From Azospirillum melinis (GTDB lineage Bacteria > Pseudomonadota > Alphaproteobacteria > Azospirillales > Azospirillaceae), in assembly GCF_013340935.1 (NCBI RefSeq), contig NZ_WHOS01000019.1, positions 51,021 through 115,020 on the forward strand: a stretch of DNA of 64,000 nucleotides. Reading direction: 5' to 3'. The translations under genes were made by a program, and so were the position numbers. Position 1 is the first letter of the stretch. Every line of letters starts with the position of its first letter. This document shows positions 28,352 through 37,192 of this stretch, piece after piece. The notes below the pieces were generated by a model. It was not told the origin of the DNA. It worked only from the letters and a program-made list of their open reading frames with translations, and did not search any database.

Positions 28352-29101
28352 TCAGATCACGCGGGCTTCGGTCTTGAGCTTGTCCACCAGGGTAGCGACG
28401 TCCGGCACCTTGATGCCGGCCTGGCGCTTCGGCGGCTCGGCGACTTTCACGGTCTTCAGGCGCGGCGTGACGTCGACGCCCAGGCTGTCCGGCGTGACGG
28501 TCTCCAGCGGCTTCTTCTTCGCCTTCATGATGTTGGGCAGCGAGGCATAGCGCGGCTCGTTCAGGCGCAGGTCGGCGGTCACCACCGCCGGCAGCTTGAG
28601 TTCCACCGTCTCCAGCCCGCCGTCGATCTCGCGGGTCACCGCGACCGTGCCGTCACCGGCGGTGATCTTGGAGGCGAAGGTGCCCTGGCCCCAGCCCAGC
28701 AGCGCCGCCAGCATCTGGCCGGTCTGGTTGCAGTCGTCGTCGATGGCCTGCTTGCCGAGGATGACGAGGCCGGGGGCCTCCTTCCCGACCAGCGCCTTGA
28801 GGACCTTGGCGACGGCCAGCGGTTCGGTTGTCACGTCGGTCTGCACCAGGATGGCGCGGTCGGCGCCCATGGCGAGTGCCGTGCGCAGCGTCTCCTGGGC
28901 CTGGGTCGGGCCGACGGACACCACCACGATCTCGGTCGCCGTGCCGGCTTCCTTGAGACGAACCGCTTCCTCGACGGCGATCTCGTCGAAGGGGTTCATG
29001 CTCATCTTCACGTTGGCGGTCTCGACGCCGCTGCCATCCGCCTTGACGCGGATCTTCACGTTGTAGTCGACGACCCGCTTTACGGGCACCAGCACCTTCA
29101 T
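28352..29101 (-). CDS. etfB: Electron transfer flavoprotein subunit beta
   Basis: 249-residue AMP-binding subunit of ETF. The signature [36 protein letters not shown] and the conserved [20 protein letters not shown] recognition loop are all present. Translation starts at an ATG with GGAG upstream. It forms an operon with etfA and probably with the thioesterase and fadD upstream, which fits electron removal during acyl-CoA oxidation. Confidence 0.96.
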   Translation of the reverse strand: MKVLVPVKRVVDYNVKIRVKADGSGVETANVKMSMNPFDEIAVEEAVRLKEAGTATEIVVVSVGPTQAQETLRTALAMGADRAILVQTDVTTEPLAVAKVLKALVGKEAPGLVILGKQAIDDDCNQTGQMLAALLGWGQGTFASKITAGDGTVAVTREIDGGLETVELKLPAVVTADLRLNEPRYASLPNIMKAKKKPLETVTPDSLGVDVTPRLKTVKVAEPPKRQAGIKVPDVATLVDKLKTEARVI

Positions 29102-29140
29102 GATGGAGTGTCTCCTCTCGGATGGTGTTCTTGTTAAGGC

Positions 29141-29671
29141 TCAGGCGACAGCGGACAGGGCCTGTCCACGCAAGGCCGCGACCGCATCGGGGATCGGCGG
29201 GGAGGAAACCGTGGTGCCGAGTGCGGCCAGCACCTCGGCCGGTGTGACCACGCCTTTGGCGCCCAAGAAGGCACCCTGGACGACGGCCAGCGCCGCCAGC
29301 CCGCCCCGCGTTTCCATGCGGTGTTCGATGAAAATATACTTGTCGTCCCAGCAAAGGACCCGGCTGACCAGGGTGAAGCGCTGGAACGGCCGCAGAGAGC
29401 GGCGGTAGCGGATGGTCGCTCCGCCCAGCACCGGCTGCCAGCGGTTGCGCAGGATCGCCGGACCCAGTCCGACCCGGATCATCAGATCGGTGCGGCCCAG
29501 ATCCATCACGCTGAAATAGCGCGCGTTGGTCATGTGCAGGTTGATGTCGAGGTCGGTCGGCCAGACCCGGAACCGCAGCGCCGACGGATCCAGCAGCCCG
29601 GCGCGGCGGCCGCGCCATGCGGCGACGATGGCGGCGACGGCAACCGTCAGCAGGCGGAAGATCAGGTTCAT
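29141..29671 (-). CDS. Acyl-CoA thioesterase-like protein (hot-dog fold, THEM6-type)
   Basis: 176-residue protein with an N-terminal hydrophobic helix (about 3-18) and a hot-dog/4HBT domain. WPTDLDINLHMTNARYFSVMD is the typical DxNxHMNN-like segment with catalytic Asp and Asn/His, and later YRRSLRPFQRF follows. It resembles the membrane-anchored thioesterases related to THEM6. The start at 29671 (MNLIFRLLTV) has GGGAG 8 nt upstream. The location between the MerR gene and etfB suggests a role in acyl-CoA turnover; the substrate is unknown. Confidence 0.8.
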   Translation of the reverse strand: MNLIFRLLTVAVAAIVAAWRGRRAGLLDPSALRFRVWPTDLDINLHMTNARYFSVMDLGRTDLMIRVGLGPAILRNRWQPVLGGATIRYRRSLRPFQRFTLVSRVLCWDDKYIFIEHRMETRGGLAALAVVQGAFLGAKGVVTPAEVLAALGTTVSSPPIPDAVAALRGQALSAVA

Positions 29672-29805
29672 GCCCCATCTCCCGTTCCGCCCTTCACCCC
29701 GCCCTTCATCCCGACTGCATCGCAGGCCGCCCGCAGCCATTGTTGTCCCATCATGCTCCGATCCCCCTCATAGGGCCGACCGGAGCGCCGGGGGCGCCCG
29801 ACCGG

Positions 29806-30198
29806 TCAGCTGTCCTTCGCGGCGGACTTCTGCTCCGCCAGGGTGTTGTTGACCTGCTCTTCGATGTCGCGCAGTTCCTGTACGGTGGCTTCCAAATCCT
29901 CGCGCTGCTGGGCGAGGTCCTTCAGCCGCTTCTGCACGCGCTTCAACAGGTTCTTCTGCTGCTCGACCCCGCCATTGACGTTGTAGAGGTCGAGATATTC
30001 ACGGATTTCCGCCAGCGAGAAGCCCAGGCGCTTGCCCCGCAGGATCAGCTTCAGCCTGGCGCGGTCGCGCTTCGTATAGACCCGGTTGTTGCCGACGCGG
30101 TTGGGCGCCAGCAGTCCCTTGACCTCGTAGAAACGCAGGGCCCGCGGAGTGATGCCCAGCTCCTCCGCAAGCTGGTTGACCGTGTAAAGCTGTTCCAT
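29806..30198 (-). CDS. MerR-family transcriptional regulator (LiuR-like)
   Basis: 130-residue regulator. The N-terminal winged helix (about 1-75) includes YTVNQLAEELGITPRALRFY and the wing residues GNNRVYTKRDRARL; a C-terminal coiled coil (about 80-125) mediates dimerisation. It lacks metal-binding cysteines, unlike MerR or CueR, and resembles LiuR-type regulators of branched-chain amino-acid and fatty-acid degradation. It sits within the fadD-thioesterase-etfBA block, and a dyad matching a MerR-type operator precedes fadD. Acyl-CoA or metabolite sensing is inferred. Confidence 0.88.
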   Translation of the reverse strand: MEQLYTVNQLAEELGITPRALRFYEVKGLLAPNRVGNNRVYTKRDRARLKLILRGKRLGFSLAEIREYLDLYNVNGGVEQQKNLLKRVQKRLKDLAQQREDLEATVQELRDIEEQVNNTLAEQKSAAKDS

Positions 30199-30312
30199 CC
30201 CTGGGAAGACCTTTTGTTCGTGTTCGGCACAATGCGCCTTCCGTTTGGTAGCACAGCTGCCGTCGCGTGATAAGGCTTCCCTTTACGTCCGGGTGAGGGT
30301 GATGACTTCGGG

Positions 30313-32058
30313 TCATCCCCCGTTCGATAGAGCCTGCCGAGCCTCGGCGATCAGTTCCTTCTTCGACAGCTTGCCTACGGCGGTCTTCGGCAGCTCCTCG
30401 CGGAACTCGATGGCCGTCGGCATCTCGATGCGGGAGATCTTGTCGCGCAGGAAGTCGCGCAGCGCCTCCACCGTCATGCTAGCGCCCGGCTTCAACTGCA
30501 CGAAGGCCTTCGGCGTCTGCCCGCGGTAATCGTCGGGCAGGCCGATGACGCAGGCGGCAACCACATCGGGGTGCTGGTAGATCGCTTCCTCGATCATGCG
30601 CGGATAAACGTTGTAGCCGCTGCAGATGATCAGGTCCTTCAGCCGGTCGAGCAGGAAGACGTAGCCGTCCTCGTCCATCGTCCCGACATCGCCGGTCAGC
30701 AGGAAGCCGTCGATGACGGTGCGGTCGCTTTCCTCCGCCCGGCCCCAATAGCCGGCCATCACGTTGGGGCCGGCAATTGCCACCTGCCCCTTCTCGCCGA
30801 TGCCGAGCTTGCGGGTCGGGTCCTCGAGATCGCGGATCTCGATGGAGATGCCGGGCAGCGGCAGGCCGATCGACCCTTCCTTGTTGACGCCGCTCAGCGG
30901 GTTGGCGGCGCAGACGGGCGAGGCTTCCGACAGGCCGTAGCCTTCGATCAGCACACAGCCGGTCGCCGTCTCGAACTGGCGCTTCAGCTCCATCGGCAGC
31001 GGGGCGCCGCCGGAGATGCAGTAGCGGATCGAGGTCATCGGATAGCGGGCGACCTGCGGGTGGCCCAGCAGCGCCTTGTACATGGTGGGCACGCCGGGGA
31101 CGAGCGTCGGCTTGCGCTTGGCGATGGTCTTCAGAACCTGTTCGGTCTCGAAGCGCGGGAGCATGATCAGTTCTGCGCCGCAGGCCAGACCCATGTTCAG
31201 CACCACCGTCATGGCGAATACATGGAAGAAGGGCAGCACGGCGAGCATGCGCTCCTGGCCCAGCGCCACGGTGGGGAACCAGGCCTGCACCTGCCGGGCG
31301 TTGGACAGCAGGTTGTGGTGGGTCAGCATCGCGCCCTTCGGCACGCCGGTGGTGCCGCCGGTGTATTGCAGCACGGCGACGTCGCGCAGCCCGTCGATGC
31401 GCACCGGGCGCAGTTTGCCGTCATTGGCCAGCAGGCTGCCGAAGTCGACATGGCGGTCGTCGCGCGGCACGGCGGCAAGCTCGCTGCGCTTCAGCACGCT
31501 GAACAGCGCCTTCTTCACCGCCGGCAGGATGGTCGCCATGCGGCAGACGACGATGCGCTTCATCGGCGTGCGCGCCAGCATCGCGGCGACGCGCGGGTAG
31601 ATCTGCTTCAGGTCCAGCGTCACCATGATCTCGGTCTGCGAGTCGGTGATCTGGTGCTCCAGTTCCCGCTCGACATAGAGCGGGTTGTAGTTGACGACGG
31701 TCCCGCCGGCCTTCAGCACCGCGAAATAGGAAATGACGTAGGTCGGGCAGTTCGGCAGGCACAGGCCCACCCGTACCCCCGGTCCGACGCCCAGATCCTG
31801 GAAGCCGCGGGCCGCGCGGTTCACCAGATCCAGAACCTCGGCATAGCTGTAGCGGCGGCCCAGGAAGTCCAGGCAAGGACGATCAGCATAGCGCCCGGCC
31901 GCCTCTTCGAACAGCATGTGCAGCGGCATCGGCGTGAACTGCTGGTCCCAGGCGATCCCGTTCGGATAGTGCGTCAGCCAGGGATGGGCGGCATCATCGG
32001 CGGCAACGTTTACGGCGGCGGTGGACGGGTTGGCGCTCTGCGCAAGCGGCTCGGGCAT
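30313..32058 (-). CDS. fadD: Long-chain fatty acid-CoA ligase
   Basis: 581-residue ATP-dependent acyl-CoA synthetase that forms acyl-AMP and then acyl-CoA. AMP-binding motif: LQYTGGTTGVPKGAMLTH. Further ANL landmarks: EGYGLSEASPV, FLLTGDVGTMDEDGYVFLLD and the C-terminal catalytic Lys in LPKTAVGKLSKKEL. It begins a minus-strand series continuing into the MerR gene, thioesterase and etfBA, and diverges from an SCP2 gene over a 170-bp gap with a candidate operator. Chain-length preference is not readable. Confidence 0.94.
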   Translation of the reverse strand: MPEPLAQSANPSTAAVNVAADDAAHPWLTHYPNGIAWDQQFTPMPLHMLFEEAAGRYADRPCLDFLGRRYSYAEVLDLVNRAARGFQDLGVGPGVRVGLCLPNCPTYVISYFAVLKAGGTVVNYNPLYVERELEHQITDSQTEIMVTLDLKQIYPRVAAMLARTPMKRIVVCRMATILPAVKKALFSVLKRSELAAVPRDDRHVDFGSLLANDGKLRPVRIDGLRDVAVLQYTGGTTGVPKGAMLTHHNLLSNARQVQAWFPTVALGQERMLAVLPFFHVFAMTVVLNMGLACGAELIMLPRFETEQVLKTIAKRKPTLVPGVPTMYKALLGHPQVARYPMTSIRYCISGGAPLPMELKRQFETATGCVLIEGYGLSEASPVCAANPLSGVNKEGSIGLPLPGISIEIRDLEDPTRKLGIGEKGQVAIAGPNVMAGYWGRAEESDRTVIDGFLLTGDVGTMDEDGYVFLLDRLKDLIICSGYNVYPRMIEEAIYQHPDVVAACVIGLPDDYRGQTPKAFVQLKPGASMTVEALRDFLRDKISRIEMPTAIEFREELPKTAVGKLSKKELIAEARQALSNGG

Positions 32059-32152
32059 GTTTCGCTCCCCTTGGCGGTGGCGCGTTCCGGATCACCTGGC
32101 AGCCTGTACCGAAAGGCGGCAACCGTGGCGGCGGGCGTCAGAAACGCTTTCG

Positions 32153-32175
32153 TTATGACGTTGACGTAAACGTAA
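32153..32175. promoter_or_regulatory. Candidate MerR/LiuR-type operator in the fadD/SCP2 divergent promoter
   Basis: Two overlapping dyads with ACGT cores occur here: TTGACGTAAACGTAA (32161-32175) and, sharing its left half, TTATGACGTTGACGTAAA (32153-32170). This ACGT-N2-ACGT pattern resembles the operator I recall for LiuR-like regulators, and a MerR gene of that type follows fadD. On the minus strand the dyad would fall in the long spacer expected of MerR-controlled promoters. The assignment is inference. Confidence 0.5.
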
Positions 32176-32228
32176 TGCGCACCTACTGTCAAGGCCAGTC
32201 CTACGAACAATCCTGAGGGCACGCTTTC

Positions 32229-32531
32229 ATGGTCGACGACATTCTGCAGGAACTGCGCAGCCGCAGCGGCGATCTGCGCTCGCTCAACGCCTCGGTCCGC
32301 TTCCTGCTGGGCAAGGAGGGCGAGGTGATCCGGGTCGATGGCCGTGCCAGCCCGATCAGCATCAGCCGCGAGGATGCCGAGGCCGACTGCACCATCCGCA
32401 TTTCGCCGGAGAACCTGCAAAAGCTCATCAACGGCAAGCTGAACCCGATGCTGGCCTTCACCATGGGCAAGCTGAAGGTCGAGGGCTCGATGGGCGTCGC
32501 GATGAAGCTGGCGCAGCTGCTGGACGACTGA
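32229..32531 (+). CDS. SCP2 sterol-binding domain protein
   Basis: 100-residue protein consisting of a single SCP2 domain, a lipid- or fatty-acyl-binding fold with a hydrophobic tunnel. The C-terminal motif LNPMLAFTMGKLKVEGSMGVAMKL is diagnostic when read in its two halves (LNPMLAFTMGKL and KVEGSMGVAMKL). It diverges from fadD and heads a plus-strand run of small genes, so it may handle acyl lipids in the same pathway. Confidence 0.88.
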   Translation: MVDDILQELRSRSGDLRSLNASVRFLLGKEGEVIRVDGRASPISISREDAEADCTIRISPENLQKLINGKLNPMLAFTMGKLKVEGSMGVAMKLAQLLDD

Positions 32532-32576
32532 GCGGCCGGAAGAGCCGCCAGAAGAACCAACCGGGAGGAAACGTAC

Positions 32577-33233
32577 ATGCCGATGATGCGCAACGCTTGC
32601 GCCACCCTGTCCGCTGCCCTGATGGCGGCCACGCTGATCGCCGGGCTGCCGGGTTCCGCCGCGGCACAGGGGGCAGCGCGCACGCTGAATTACCAAATCC
32701 TGATGGGCGAGGACCCCATCGGCAGCGAGCAGGTGAAGATCGAGCCGCAGGGCGACCGCACCAAGGTCACCGTCACCGCCACCACGCGGGTGAAGGTGCT
32801 GTTCATCAACTTCCGCTACGACCACAAGCGGGAGGAGATGTGGAAGGGCGGGGTGCTCGAATCGATGATTGCCACCACCGACGATGACGGCACGCCGCAC
32901 AAGATCGAGATGGCGCGCGATGCCGGCGGCTACCGCCTGACGGTGGACGGCAAGGCCCAGCAGGCCTCGGCAAGCGTCCTGCCACTGACCCTGTGGACGC
33001 CGGACGTGCTGAAGCACAGGGAGTTGCTGTCGGTGATCGACGCGGCACCCTACAAGGTGGCGGCGCGCAAAGTCGGGGCGGAGACGGTGGAAGCTGGCGG
33101 CAAGGCGCTGGAGGCCGCCCATCACCGCATCGAGGGCGATGTGGAACGCGATCTTTGGTATGCGGCGGACGGCACACTGCTGAAGACGCGCTTCAAACGC
33201 AGCGGCTATGATATCACCTATGTCCTGAAGTGA
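32577..33233 (+). CDS. DUF6134 family exported protein
   Basis: 218-residue periplasmic protein. Its signal peptide ends near GSAAAQGA, followed by a beta-rich domain with YQILMGEDPIGSEQVKIE, a central WKGGVLESMIATTDDDG and the end LLKTRFKRSGYDITYVL. This pattern corresponds to DUF6134, whose function is unknown; repeated short strands suggest a lipocalin- or DUF3108-like fold. GGGAGGAAACG provides the Shine-Dalgarno sequence. It lies 45 bp behind the SCP2 gene and is probably co-transcribed. Confidence 0.8.
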   Translation: MPMMRNACATLSAALMAATLIAGLPGSAAAQGAARTLNYQILMGEDPIGSEQVKIEPQGDRTKVTVTATTRVKVLFINFRYDHKREEMWKGGVLESMIATTDDDGTPHKIEMARDAGGYRLTVDGKAQQASASVLPLTLWTPDVLKHRELLSVIDAAPYKVAARKVGAETVEAGGKALEAAHHRIEGDVERDLWYAADGTLLKTRFKRSGYDITYVLK

Positions 33234-33254
33234 TTCACGCCGATTGAGGACCCG

Positions 33255-33539
33255 ATGCCCATTTTCCTGTTTCCTGACGATCCCATCTGGAACGAGGAGG
33301 CCGACGCCGTGGAGTTCCCGGTGCAGGTCGGGGAATATCAGGGCCGGGTCCTCGTCACCCGCCGCACCTTGCAGGGCATCGTCGGCCACACGCCCAAGCC
33401 GGATGAGGCGGTTCAGCAGGTCTGCATGAACCGGCCGCTGTTCGAACGGGCGGCCGAGCAGCGCATCATGGCCCGCGCGCTCGACCCCGATGCCAACATC
33501 CACCTGACCGGCCGCGACCTTCACCGCGCGGCGGGGTAG
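33255..33539 (+). CDS. DUF1488 family protein
   Basis: 94-residue cytoplasmic protein. The segments EADAVEFPVQVGEYQGRVLV and FERAAEQRIMARALDP, followed by a strand and a DL-containing end, match the small DUF1488 family. Function is unknown. It follows the DUF6134 gene by 21 bp in the same run. Confidence 0.72.
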   Translation: MPIFLFPDDPIWNEEADAVEFPVQVGEYQGRVLVTRRTLQGIVGHTPKPDEAVQQVCMNRPLFERAAEQRIMARALDPDANIHLTGRDLHRAAG

Positions 33540-33561
33540 GTTGCGGCCGGCTGAGACGCGC

Positions 33562-34053
33562 TCAGCCCAGGCGGGCGTAGCGGCCGCGGAAATACAGCAG
33601 CGGGTCGCCGCTGTCGCGCGAGGTCAGCTTGCGGACGCGGCCCAGCACGATGACATGGTCGCCGCCGTCCAACAGATGCTCGCGGTCGCATTCCAACGTG
33701 GCGAGGCAGCCGGTCAGCAGGCGCACGCCGCCGCGGCCCGTGCTCGTCTCCAGACCGGTCCAGCGCTCCTGCAGGTCGCGGCGGGAGAATCGGTTGGACA
33801 GTTCTTCCTGATCGGCGGCCAGGATGTTCACCGCGAAGTGCGGAGCGAGCTTGAAGGCCTCGAAGGACATCGCGGCGCGGCCCAGGCAGAACTGTACCAG
33901 CGGCGGGTCGAGCGACACGGACGAGAAGGAATTCACCGTGACCCCCAGCGGCAGCCCGTCGGGCGCGACGGTCGTGATGACGGCGATCCCGGTCGCGAAG
34001 CAGCCGAGGGCGGAACGGAACGCAAGGGGATCGATCGGCTGGTCGGTGATCAT
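33562..34053 (-). CDS. Flavin reductase-like FMN-binding protein
   Basis: 163-residue flavin reductase of the HpaC/RutF type that supplies reduced flavin to a monooxygenase or acts on its own. Landmarks: ALGCFATGIAVITTVAPDG at the N-terminus, LGVTVNSFSSVSLDPPLV (the FMN-binding strand-turn), and the end GDPLLYFRGRYARL. The start at 34053 (MITDQPIDP) marks the family boundary. No monooxygenase gene is adjacent, so the partner is unknown. Confidence 0.87.
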   Translation of the reverse strand: MITDQPIDPLAFRSALGCFATGIAVITTVAPDGLPLGVTVNSFSSVSLDPPLVQFCLGRAAMSFEAFKLAPHFAVNILAADQEELSNRFSRRDLQERWTGLETSTGRGGVRLLTGCLATLECDREHLLDGGDHVIVLGRVRKLTSRDSGDPLLYFRGRYARLG

Positions 34054-34249
34054 GACGTCCTGTCGTGTGGGCCTGGATGGGGCAGGGTGGGCGGGAGGGC
34101 CGGCGTGGGTCACACGCCCTCCGGTGGCGGTGAAGGTGACACACAAGGTAGGAAATACCGGGAATTAATCCAGCACGCCACCCGGCGCAAGCCGCATCTC
34201 CACCCCATCGCCGTTGCATCTCCGCTGTCTCCCCAGCCCGACAACGTCG

Positions 34250-34264
34250 TTAAACGGATCTTAA
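34250..34264 (+). promoter_or_regulatory. CtrA-type binding site upstream of motB
   Basis: TTAA-N7-TTAA with exactly seven spacer bases (TTAAACGGATCTTAA), about 120 bp before the motB start. This is the full CtrA consensus except for the final C. CtrA controls motility in Rhodospirillales and flagellar genes in Caulobacter, which matches the target. Confidence 0.6.
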
Positions 34265-34384
34265 TGAAACCCGGTCAGGGTTCTGCCGCAGTGGTCGGCC
34301 GCTGCTTTCACCGCGGCGCCGCGCCCAGAAATCGCATACGGGAAATCGGCCTTCGGGCTGTGAACCATTCGCCACGGCCAGGGC

Positions 34385-35521
34385 ATGAGCGGGAATTCCG
34401 GCGGCGACGAGCGGCCGATCATCATCAAGAAGAAAAAGGGCGGGCACGGCGGCCACCATGGTGGCGCGTGGAAGGTGGCCTATGCCGACTTCGTGACCGC
34501 GATGATGGCCTTCTTCCTGCTGCTGTGGCTGCTGAACGTCACCACCTCGGACCAGCGCAAGGGCATCGCCGACTATTTCTCGCCGGTCTCGGTCAGCCGT
34601 GAACAGTCCGGCTCCGGCGGCATGCTGGGCGGCAAGACCATCACCGTGCCGGGCGCGCAGGTCTCCCCCAGCTCGCCGATGTCGGCGGACGTGCCGGTGT
34701 CGGGGCCGCCGGGCTATTCGGCGCAGCAGACCGAGGATGCCGACGACCCGACCGAATCGACCTCCGGTCCCGGCCAGGGCACCGGTCCTGGAAAGCCGGC
34801 CAGCGGCGCGGCACCCGACGCCGACGTCGCCGACCAGAAGCCGAGCGAGACGCGCGCCGAGTTCCAGAAGCGCATGGAGGACATGGCCAAGCAGTTGGGC
34901 ATCCCCGGCCAGAAGCCCGGCGAGAAGCTGTCCGACTTCGGCGAGCGGGTGAAGGAGGCGATGGACAGCCTCCAGGGTGCTGCCAAGGAGGCCCGCCAGT
35001 TCCAGCAGGCCGCCACCGAGATCCGGCAGGCCATCCAGTCGGTGCCGGAACTCGAGCCTCTGGCGCAGAACCTGATGATCGACCAGACTCCGGAGGGGCT
35101 GCGCATCCAGATTGTCGATCAGGATCGCGTGTCGATGTTCCCCGGCGGTTCCGGCCAGATGTACCCGCAGACCCGCCAGCTGGTGCAGCAGGTGGCGAAG
35201 GCGCTGTCCAAGCTGCCCAACAAGCTGTCGATCAGCGGCCACACCGACAGTTCGCCGTTCCCTGCCGGCTCCGGCCGCGACAACTGGGATCTGTCGACCG
35301 AGCGGGCAAACGCCACCCGCCGCGCCCTGCTGGCCGGTGGCATCGACCCGACGCGAATCCAGGACGTCGTCGGCAAGGCCGACCGCGATCCGCTTGTCGC
35401 CGATCAGCCCAACAGCCCCCGCAACCGCCGCATCACCATGGTCCTGCTGCGCGAGACCCAGGCGGCGCCTTCGGCCGGCGGCCAGTCCGGCGGCGGTGGC
35501 GCCCCCACCAAAGCACGATAA
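34385..35521 (+). CDS. motB: Flagellar motor protein MotB
   Basis: 378-residue stator subunit. A basic N-terminus (IIIKKKKGGHGGHHGG) leads into one transmembrane helix, AYADFVTAMMAFFLLLWLLN, carrying the proton-binding Asp35. A long Pro/Gly/Ser-rich periplasmic linker follows (about 70-200), then an OmpA-like peptidoglycan-binding domain (about 245-360) with LSISGHTDSSPF and RANATRRALLAGG. No motA gene is adjacent, so the partner must be elsewhere. The C-terminus ends in a Gly-rich tail. A CtrA-like site lies upstream. Confidence 0.93.
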   Translation: MSGNSGGDERPIIIKKKKGGHGGHHGGAWKVAYADFVTAMMAFFLLLWLLNVTTSDQRKGIADYFSPVSVSREQSGSGGMLGGKTITVPGAQVSPSSPMSADVPVSGPPGYSAQQTEDADDPTESTSGPGQGTGPGKPASGAAPDADVADQKPSETRAEFQKRMEDMAKQLGIPGQKPGEKLSDFGERVKEAMDSLQGAAKEARQFQQAATEIRQAIQSVPELEPLAQNLMIDQTPEGLRIQIVDQDRVSMFPGGSGQMYPQTRQLVQQVAKALSKLPNKLSISGHTDSSPFPAGSGRDNWDLSTERANATRRALLAGGIDPTRIQDVVGKADRDPLVADQPNSPRNRRITMVLLRETQAAPSAGGQSGGGGAPTKAR

Positions 35522-35728
35522 GACTTCTGCGCTGCCGGTACTTTGGCGCTAATTTCCAGAAGCACCCGCGTCCGAATTCTTGCTTTGTCACTGCGTCGCA
35601 CAACGGGGCGCGCGTTTGCCCTGTTCAAAGCGCGCGGCGATGCGTCATACTTCCTGCACAATGCGACATGGCCGGGGCGATGCCGCCCGGCCCGCGATGA
35701 TCGGTCAGATACAAGCGCGGGGGAGTCT

Positions 35729-37192
35729 GTGAGCGTACCCGAGGGCAAACCGTCCGACCTATTGTCATCCTACAATCCTGGCCTGTACTTCGACGAGCTG
35801 TTCGGAGCCATGGATTTGCCGGCCGAACATACGGCGCTCATCCGCCAAAGGCTGGCCGCACTCGATTTCGATGAACTGCGCCGCCGCGCGCAGGATGCGG
35901 AGCGGGAGCTTTACAATCTCGGCATCACCTTCATCGTCTATTCCGACAAGGACGCCGTCGACCGCATTCTGCCGTTCGACGTCATCCCGCGGGTGATCTC
36001 CGCACCGGAATGGAAGCATCTGGAGGCGGGCGTCAAGCAGCGGGTCACCGCGCTGAACCTGTTCCTACACGATATCTATCACGACCAGAAGATCCTGAAG
36101 GACGGGGTGATCCCCCGGGATCTGGTCGAAGGGAACCATAATTTCCGCCCGCAGATGATCGGGCTGGACGTTCCCTTCAACACCTACATCCACATCATGG
36201 GCACCGATCTGGTGCGCGACCGCTTTGGGACCTTCCGCGTGCTGGAGGACAACGGCCGCGTTCCGTCCGGCGTCTCCTATGTCGTGGAGAACCGCCACAT
36301 GATGCAGCGGGTCTTTCCCGACCTGATGCAGGACATCGGCATCCGGCCGGTGGACAATTACGGCCACAAGCTGCTGGACGCCATGGTGGAGATCGCGCCG
36401 GTCGACGATCCGCAGGTGGTCCTGCTGTCGCCGGGCACCTACAACTCCGCCTATTTCGAGCACATCTTCCTGGCGCGCGAGATGGGCGTGCCGCTGGTCG
36501 AAGGCCGCGACCTCGTGGTCGACAACGACCGCGTCTTCATGAAGACGACCAACGGCTTGGCCCCGGTCCATTCGATCTACCGCCGGCTGGACGATGCCTT
36601 CCTCGATCCCAAGGCCTTCAATCCCGACAGCCTGCTGGGCGTGCCCGGCATCCTGGAGGCCTACCGTAAGGGCAACGTGGCGCTGGCGAACGCCATCGGC
36701 ACCGGCGTCGCCGACGACAAGGCGGTCTACTGCTATGTCCCGCGGATGATCAAATATTACCTGGACCAGGATCCGATCATCCCCAACGTCGACACCCGCA
36801 TCTGCCGCGAGCCGGACGCGCTGCAATACACGCTCGACAATCTGGCCGATCTGGTGGTGAAGCCGGTGGGCGAGGCCGGCGGCTACGGCATCACCATCGG
36901 CCCGCGCGCCAGCAAGGCGGAACTGGAGGATTGCCGGGCCAAGCTGCTGGCCGATCCGTCCAACTACATCAGCCAGCCGGTCGTCGACCTGTCGGTCTGC
37001 CCGACCGTCTGCGACGATGCCATCGAACCGCGCCATGTCGATCTCCGTCCCTTCGCCATCACCGGCAAGAGCAGTTGGGTCCTGCCCGGCGGCCTGTCGC
37101 GCGTGGCGTTGAAGAAGGGCACGCTGATCGTCAATTCGTCCCAGGGCGGCGGCTCGAAGGACACCTGGGTTCTGGAAGGTGGTGCGGCATGA
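35729..37192 (+). CDS. Circularly permuted ATP-grasp protein (DUF404/DUF407 type)
   Basis: 487-residue protein of the permuted ATP-grasp family (PF14403), predicted to form amide bonds with ATP. Typical stretches: RVTALNLFLHDIYHDQKIL, EDNGRVPSGVSYVVENR, LLSPGTYNSAYFEHIFLARE, LVVKPVGEAGGYGITIGP and WVLPGGLSRVALKKGTLIVN. The GTG start at 35729 has GGGAG close upstream. The stop overlaps the next ATG (ATGA), so the pair is coupled. The family is usually found with alpha-E and transglutaminase-like proteins; the latter is not seen here. Product unknown. Confidence 0.88.
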   Translation: MSVPEGKPSDLLSSYNPGLYFDELFGAMDLPAEHTALIRQRLAALDFDELRRRAQDAERELYNLGITFIVYSDKDAVDRILPFDVIPRVISAPEWKHLEAGVKQRVTALNLFLHDIYHDQKILKDGVIPRDLVEGNHNFRPQMIGLDVPFNTYIHIMGTDLVRDRFGTFRVLEDNGRVPSGVSYVVENRHMMQRVFPDLMQDIGIRPVDNYGHKLLDAMVEIAPVDDPQVVLLSPGTYNSAYFEHIFLAREMGVPLVEGRDLVVDNDRVFMKTTNGLAPVHSIYRRLDDAFLDPKAFNPDSLLGVPGILEAYRKGNVALANAIGTGVADDKAVYCYVPRMIKYYLDQDPIIPNVDTRICREPDALQYTLDNLADLVVKPVGEAGGYGITIGPRASKAELEDCRAKLLADPSNYISQPVVDLSVCPTVCDDAIEPRHVDLRPFAITGKSSWVLPGGLSRVALKKGTLIVNSSQGGGSKDTWVLEGGAA

